Assembly: GCF_000621565.1 (NCBI RefSeq)
Contig: NZ_KK211306.1
Span: 404,466 to 468,465 of the forward strand
Source of the DNA: Butyrivibrio sp. LB2008
GTDB taxonomy: Bacteria > Bacillota > Clostridia > Lachnospirales > Lachnospiraceae
DNA: 64,000 nt
Direction: 5' to 3'
Shown: piece after piece, positions 59,908 to 64,000 of the stretch
Layout: each line of letters starts with the position of its first letter
Position numbering within the stretch: the stretch's first letter is position 1
Program-made: the position numbers and the translations under genes
Notes under the pieces: generated by a model
What the model was told of the DNA's origin: nothing
The model's database searches: none
The model's input: only the letters and a program-made list of their open reading frames with translations

Positions 59908-62900
59908 TTACTCGTTACTGTTTTCCTGTATCGGTTTAAAAATACCGTTGCAGACAAAGTTCTTTTTGTGATATTCCGCAAGGAGCTTATCCACTGTATC
60001 ATAATCCTGCAGTGTCTCTCCTATCATGATATCGTTGATGATACTGTATCTGCTGTTGCTGTCACTTTGATTCTTCGTTATATCACTCTTCTGGATCGTG
60101 CCGCTCTCCGTAAGCGCATCCTCAGAATCCTCTTTATCCTCTGTGATATAATACTGAAGCTGTTCCCCGAAAAAGAGAACAAATGCACAGACATATATTC
60201 CCTCATACATCTCATGAAGTTCCATGCTGTGATATTCATTGTCTTCTTCACCCGCTAGTCTGTAGTGAATATGACAATGAGTTCCCGGTTCAGTCCTGTA
60301 TTCAAGCATCGTCTTATCCGCAAAATGCGAAAGTTCAGGAACGATCTCCGAATACTCAAGATAGAACGGGAAATATATATTGTTGACCATGAGGCTCTTT
60401 ATAAATGCCTCTGCCACTTCTTTGTTTACTGTTTCTTCAGAGCTCTTTTCCGTAGCATAATACCTTAGATATGCCAATTTGCACACATCCTGGATCGGAA
60501 GTCCCTGAAGAGAAAGCGCTTCTATTCTCTCAAAGACGTATCTGTCGGTAACACTTCCGTGCACAAAATAGTCATATGCTCCCAGTGACAAAAATGCCAT
60601 CTCAACATCCGCATTTGCCCCGTTGCGCACATATGATTTGAAGATATCTATCTTTTCTCCGATATACGATCCGCTGTAAAGCATCTGAAGAAGCATTCTC
60701 TCAGAAAGAGAATACGTATCGATTCCAAACGCTTCGGCAGCCTTCCATATATCTCTCATCTCTTTTACAGTACCCGTAAAGTTCTTCTCAAGATATTTAA
60801 GAAGCTGCTCGTCATACTTGCCGTTAGAAAAGGCATAGTAAGCAATCTCGATTTCTTTTGCCGAGACACCGAGATCATCCTTATCCAGAAGCCTGTCGCA
60901 CATCCTGAGTACTATCTTGGCATCAATTCCATATGTTCCGTAAGTACCCATCCACTCAAGAGCATTGTTGCACAAACCTCCAAGAACCATAAGCTCTATG
61001 ATCTCATTGCGCTCATGCCCCGTCATATCGATCGGATTAATATTAATAAGATATTCCGTAAGCTGCCTTGTAAAATCATTGTCGTAATAAAATCTCACCA
61101 GGCTGCTCTGGATCTCATTTCTGTATTCCTTCTTTACGAACTCTGATTCGGCAAGATCTTTGTATCTTCCGACATTTTCCATATCTATGGTATACGCGTT
61201 TTTACCCAAATCGCACAGGAAAAGATCAAGATTCTCCCGTCCCTTCTGGATATAAGGAATCGCATATCCGGAAAGCTTTCCGGGGATCATCATCTTGATA
61301 TTTGAATACGGTACACTCACAGCATACCTGTTTTCATCATGATCGACCAAAAGAACCGTATAGTCACTTCCGTAAAGCGGCACGAATGCACGACCTCCGC
61401 TCATGGGATATCGCATTTCTTTTTCGCACTTGTCATAAATGACACTTACGCCGCACATCTTCTGATTATCGGTTCTGATCTCCGATGTATAAAGAACCGC
61501 AAGCACTTTGGAAGCATTCGAAGCATCCACCATCTGCTTGGTGAGAAGATTCTTGTAGAGATAACCAAGGTCTTTTCCCACACGTCCCTTATCAAGCTGT
61601 GCCATTAGATACCTTTCGATCTGAGGCACATAGGTATCATAAAGTTCAGGATATTCCTCGCGTTTCTCATGAATATATCTGTACAGGATCGCATTCTTGT
61701 CATACTCAAGAGTACTCTGATACGAGAAATACATAAGAACCATCTTGCTGATCTCGCAAGGAAGCTGTCCATCCTCTTTTACATAAATGGACATCATGTA
61801 ATACTCATATAGTCTTGTTATCCTTAATTCTCTCTCAACGCCCTTCGCATACCAGTCAAACGCAAATCTGGAGGTTTCTCCTCCTTTTATCAAAAGAGAT
61901 ACGATAGCTTCAAGAACATCATCGCTTCCCTTTATCTTGTAGCAGGCTTTAAGGATTCTAAAGAGCCTCTTGTCGAAGTTTCTGACTCTTGCCGACAGAT
62001 ATACAACCTGATCTATAAGATTGAGGCTGAGTATTTCCTTTTTGGCTCCATATTCAAGAATGCTGAGCTCCTGACTCTCAAGCCTTGCAAGTATGGAAGG
62101 AGCTTCGTTCAGGATATTCATTCCCTCCAGATACAATATGGGACTCATACAACCAAGCGCAAGCTGCTCGCCTATCATCATCCACTTTCTCTGACCACTC
62201 ATAACATGCTCTTCACTCACGTACTGAAGAAGCCATGCAATGCGCCAGTTATCGGGATTTCTTCTAAAGATTCCCTCAAGTCTCTCGGTGACGTCGTTAA
62301 TTATCCTGTCCTCTTTGCTGCAAAGGGACGTCAGATACAGATGATAACTGTAAAGTTCATCTCCGGGAGCATCCTCAACCTCTCTTGCAACCTGGTCGAG
62401 TATCCACTTTCCTTCATTTACTCTGCCCGCAGTAATATAATACTGAGCGGTGTAGAGCCTGAACTCAATATCTTTATCATCAAGAGCATTCATCTTGGAT
62501 ATGATCTTTCCCGTCTCGGAAACCCACACTCTTGAAGTTATCTTTTTACATCTGAAATTCTCATATGTCTTAACAAGCTGAACCACAAGCTTTTTCTTTT
62601 CCTGATAATCAGACGAAGGGTGCTTGCCCGTCAGATTAACGGAAACAGTCACAGGAAGTTCCGCTTTAAAAAATGCATTGTAAAAAACAATCTTGCCAAA
62701 ATTATTGCCGTTGTGAAGCTTCTCAGGCCTTAACCTGAGTCTTAGATGGCAGCTGCTTCCGGTAAAATCATCCTCTGTTATCTCATACTTATCCAGCATG
62801 ACAAAATCACATTCAACCAAGATCTTGAGTTTGCTGTAACCCCATCCGTTCCTGGTCAAAAGAATCCCTGTATCATGCGGAAGTCCCGTATAATCAATAA

Positions 62901-63501
62901 CAAGCTCTTTTTGATCCAGCAAAAAACTCATCGGGCGCTTCTTACTAATCGCAATAAGAAATTCCTCGACGTTCTGCTCATTTCCGGGCACACATGAAAG
63001 TCCCCTGTAAAGGCTCTCATGCTGCTCATCATTGCCCTTAAATATAGAGATAAAGTTACTTGAATAAAAGAGATCGATTGCCTCTTCCCAGTCGGTCTTG
63101 GCCAAATTGGCAAAATGAAACAGATTCTTGATGTCACCAAGACTTGACGCAATCTGCTCATGTCTTACCGTGACTACGAAAGGAAGAAAGTATTCTCCCT
63201 GATTTGACACTATTCTAAAGTTCCCCTGGAGCACATCACCCTGTGCAAGCCCCACGGAATTGAATCTATAAGATACTTCATAAGGAGAACCGGAAAAAGT
63301 CTCCGTCAGGATCTCCATCCTGATATCCGTTGAGCTGACTTTACCGGTCACTAATCTGTTCTCAGGTCCGAATATGGTAAAAGAACCTTCGGAAGTCTCA
63401 CCGGGACTAACCAAAAGTTCAATACGCGGAGTTGAAAAATCTAATTTCTTCTCTGCATACTCATATTTTCCCTGCAAAATTCTCTCAACTATCTCTCTCA
63501 C
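59908..63501 (-). CDS. DUF5717 giant helical protein
   Basis: This ~1197-residue protein of the DUF5717 type has an N-terminal beta-rich part (about 1-300, with FTIFGPENRLVTGKV and repeated sandwich-like strands) and a very long alpha-helical repeat region (about 330-1050). A shorter beta C-terminus follows. I place the start at GTG 63501 (VREIVERILQGKYEYAE), which has GGGG 6 nt upstream; the ATG at 63528 would begin three bases after a TATACT -10 box. It is cytoplasmic as predicted, first in the operon. The function is unknown. Confidence 0.8.
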   Translation of the reverse strand: MREIVERILQGKYEYAEKKLDFSTPRIELLVSPGETSEGSFTIFGPENRLVTGKVSSTDIRMEILTETFSGSPYEVSYRFNSVGLAQGDVLQGNFRIVSNQGEYFLPFVVTVRHEQIASSLGDIKNLFHFANLAKTDWEEAIDLFYSSNFISIFKGNDEQHESLYRGLSCVPGNEQNVEEFLIAISKKRPMSFLLDQKELVIDYTGLPHDTGILLTRNGWGYSKLKILVECDFVMLDKYEITEDDFTGSSCHLRLRLRPEKLHNGNNFGKIVFYNAFFKAELPVTVSVNLTGKHPSSDYQEKKKLVVQLVKTYENFRCKKITSRVWVSETGKIISKMNALDDKDIEFRLYTAQYYITAGRVNEGKWILDQVAREVEDAPGDELYSYHLYLTSLCSKEDRIINDVTERLEGIFRRNPDNWRIAWLLQYVSEEHVMSGQRKWMMIGEQLALGCMSPILYLEGMNILNEAPSILARLESQELSILEYGAKKEILSLNLIDQVVYLSARVRNFDKRLFRILKACYKIKGSDDVLEAIVSLLIKGGETSRFAFDWYAKGVERELRITRLYEYYMMSIYVKEDGQLPCEISKMVLMYFSYQSTLEYDKNAILYRYIHEKREEYPELYDTYVPQIERYLMAQLDKGRVGKDLGYLYKNLLTKQMVDASNASKVLAVLYTSEIRTDNQKMCGVSVIYDKCEKEMRYPMSGGRAFVPLYGSDYTVLLVDHDENRYAVSVPYSNIKMMIPGKLSGYAIPYIQKGRENLDLFLCDLGKNAYTIDMENVGRYKDLAESEFVKKEYRNEIQSSLVRFYYDNDFTRQLTEYLININPIDMTGHERNEIIELMVLGGLCNNALEWMGTYGTYGIDAKIVLRMCDRLLDKDDLGVSAKEIEIAYYAFSNGKYDEQLLKYLEKNFTGTVKEMRDIWKAAEAFGIDTYSLSERMLLQMLYSGSYIGEKIDIFKSYVRNGANADVEMAFLSLGAYDYFVHGSVTDRYVFERIEALSLQGLPIQDVCKLAYLRYYATEKSSEETVNKEVAEAFIKSLMVNNIYFPFYLEYSEIVPELSHFADKTMLEYRTEPGTHCHIHYRLAGEEDNEYHSMELHEMYEGIYVCAFVLFFGEQLQYYITEDKEDSEDALTESGTIQKSDITKNQSDSNSRYSIINDIMIGETLQDYDTVDKLLAEYHKKNFVCNGIFKPIQENSNE

Positions 63502-63641
63502 GCCGCACCCCATAATACTTTCATACATTTAAGTATACCACGATAATGTACCGAGTTCATTGTTACAATTCGCTTAATTACCTGCCGTAGATAAATTGGG
63601 TGCCTTTCGGACGCCCGGCTGCAAGGTATATGTTCGGGGAG

Positions 63642-63770
63642 GCGCTGTGTACGTCTGCGCAGTGATTTTCATGAATTTCTAAAAGCAGGAACCGCCGACT
63701 TTCACGTTGTTCAGAACAGTCGGCGGTTCCTGCTTTTAGAAATTTTGAAAATCATCTTGCTCGTACGAAC
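63642..63770 (-). repeat. Long hairpin element, family B, copy 4 (inverted, outer stem decayed)
   Basis: Left loop GTACGTCTGCGCAGTGATTT, inner stem ATTTCTAAAAGCAGGAACCG with its complement, apical TTCACGTTGTTCAGAAC and right loop GAAAATCATCTTGCTCGTAC match the other copies. Outside this core the flanks (63601-63641, 63771-63800) no longer pair well. Confidence 0.82.
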
Positions 63771-63834
63771 AAACTGATTCTGTGTTTGTACTGCCCGCTT
63801 CCATGGAAGCCTTTCCGAACATTGTAAAAAATAC

Positions 63835-63882
63835 AAAAAGTGACTAATTCGATCGTTTTCATGTTCCTTAGTCACATTTTTC
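63835..63882. terminator. Candidate hairpin with GTGACTAA arms
   Basis: GTGACTAA at 63840-63847 and TTAGTCAC at 63868-63875 form an 8-bp stem flanked by AAAAA and ATTTTT, with a third TTAGTCAC at 63962-63969. It may be a bidirectional terminator or an operator. Nothing else is recognisable between 63800 and the window end. Confidence 0.4.
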
Positions 63883-64000
63883 GCTAAAATCTGCGTTTTT
63901 GGAATCTTCAATACCGGAAAAGGTGAAAGAATTTTGACTATATCAAATGTTATGAAACATATTAGTCACTACACCCTTATATAATCAAGAAAAAATGTGA

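Noticed and set aside
63711..63911. 66-codon leftward frame at 63711-63911
   Set aside because: Half of it lies in the family B hairpin, and the start has no ribosome binding site.

Overview
The window looks like a chromosomal segment of a low-to-mid GC Lachnospiraceae bacterium, most likely close to Butyrivibrio or Pseudobutyrivibrio. This rests on the gene families seen (DUF5716/DUF5717, DUF4364, DUF5722, TIGR01212 radical SAM, a TetM-like GTPase fused to a NYN domain, VanZ, DUF1858), the sigma-A and SigD style promoters and the strong GGAGG ribosome binding sites. The species is inferred from gene families, not from a search.

Layout. 1-7.2 kb is a quorum-sensing bacteriocin locus. A C39-peptidase ABC exporter, a double-glycine bacteriocin precursor, a 50-residue membrane peptide, a DUF5085/GyrI-like protein and a partial HlyD-type accessory protein run leftward. 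An AgrC-like kinase and a LytTR regulator follow, and beside them sits a 16-codon gene (7075-7125) missed by ordinary gene calling. Two promoters, one for the exporter operon and one for the 16-residue peptide, carry the same 10-bp direct repeat at a 20-bp period with the -10 box exactly 25 nt downstream, so the LytTR regulator probably drives both. 7.2-12.5 kb holds an ABC/MATE export pair and glmS. 12.5-32.8 kb is mainly housekeeping: a secreted SGNH hydrolase, tRNA-Thr, malic enzyme, a DUF5722 protein, rarA, a membrane-anchored MerR with YbjQ, a TetM-NYN fusion, a chemotaxis receptor behind a SigD promoter, pepD, and infC-rpmI-rplT with an AUU start and an attenuator leader.

33-42 kb is an accessory stretch: a flavin reductase with a VanZ-RelB-like fusion, tRNA-Trp, a duplicated lipoprotein/Rpn-nuclease module with one decayed copy, and an MVL-type mannan-binding lectin bracketed by two copies of a long hairpin repeat. 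It ends with a LytS-like kinase lacking its phosphoacceptor histidine. 42.2-53.1 kb has a cyclophilin, a four-repeat secreted protein and one long co-directional array purF-purB-metF-moxR-DUF58-vWA-vWA-TPR. 53.5-63.5 kb is a DUF2339 membrane protein followed by a compact five-gene operon of poorly described Lachnospiraceae families (DUF5717, Hsp70/actin-like DUF5716, TPR-like, coiled-coil membrane protein, SprT-like metalloprotein).

The most distinctive non-coding content is a set of long (180-280 bp) intergenic imperfect hairpins in at least three families. Family A has three copies, family B four, and one is a singleton. Within families A and B the stems differ in sequence but keep pairing, while asymmetric internal loops and apical loops are conserved in a fixed orientation. 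This is the pattern expected of a structured RNA or a structured mobile DNA element. A separate ~100 bp structured repeat (family C) is present twice.
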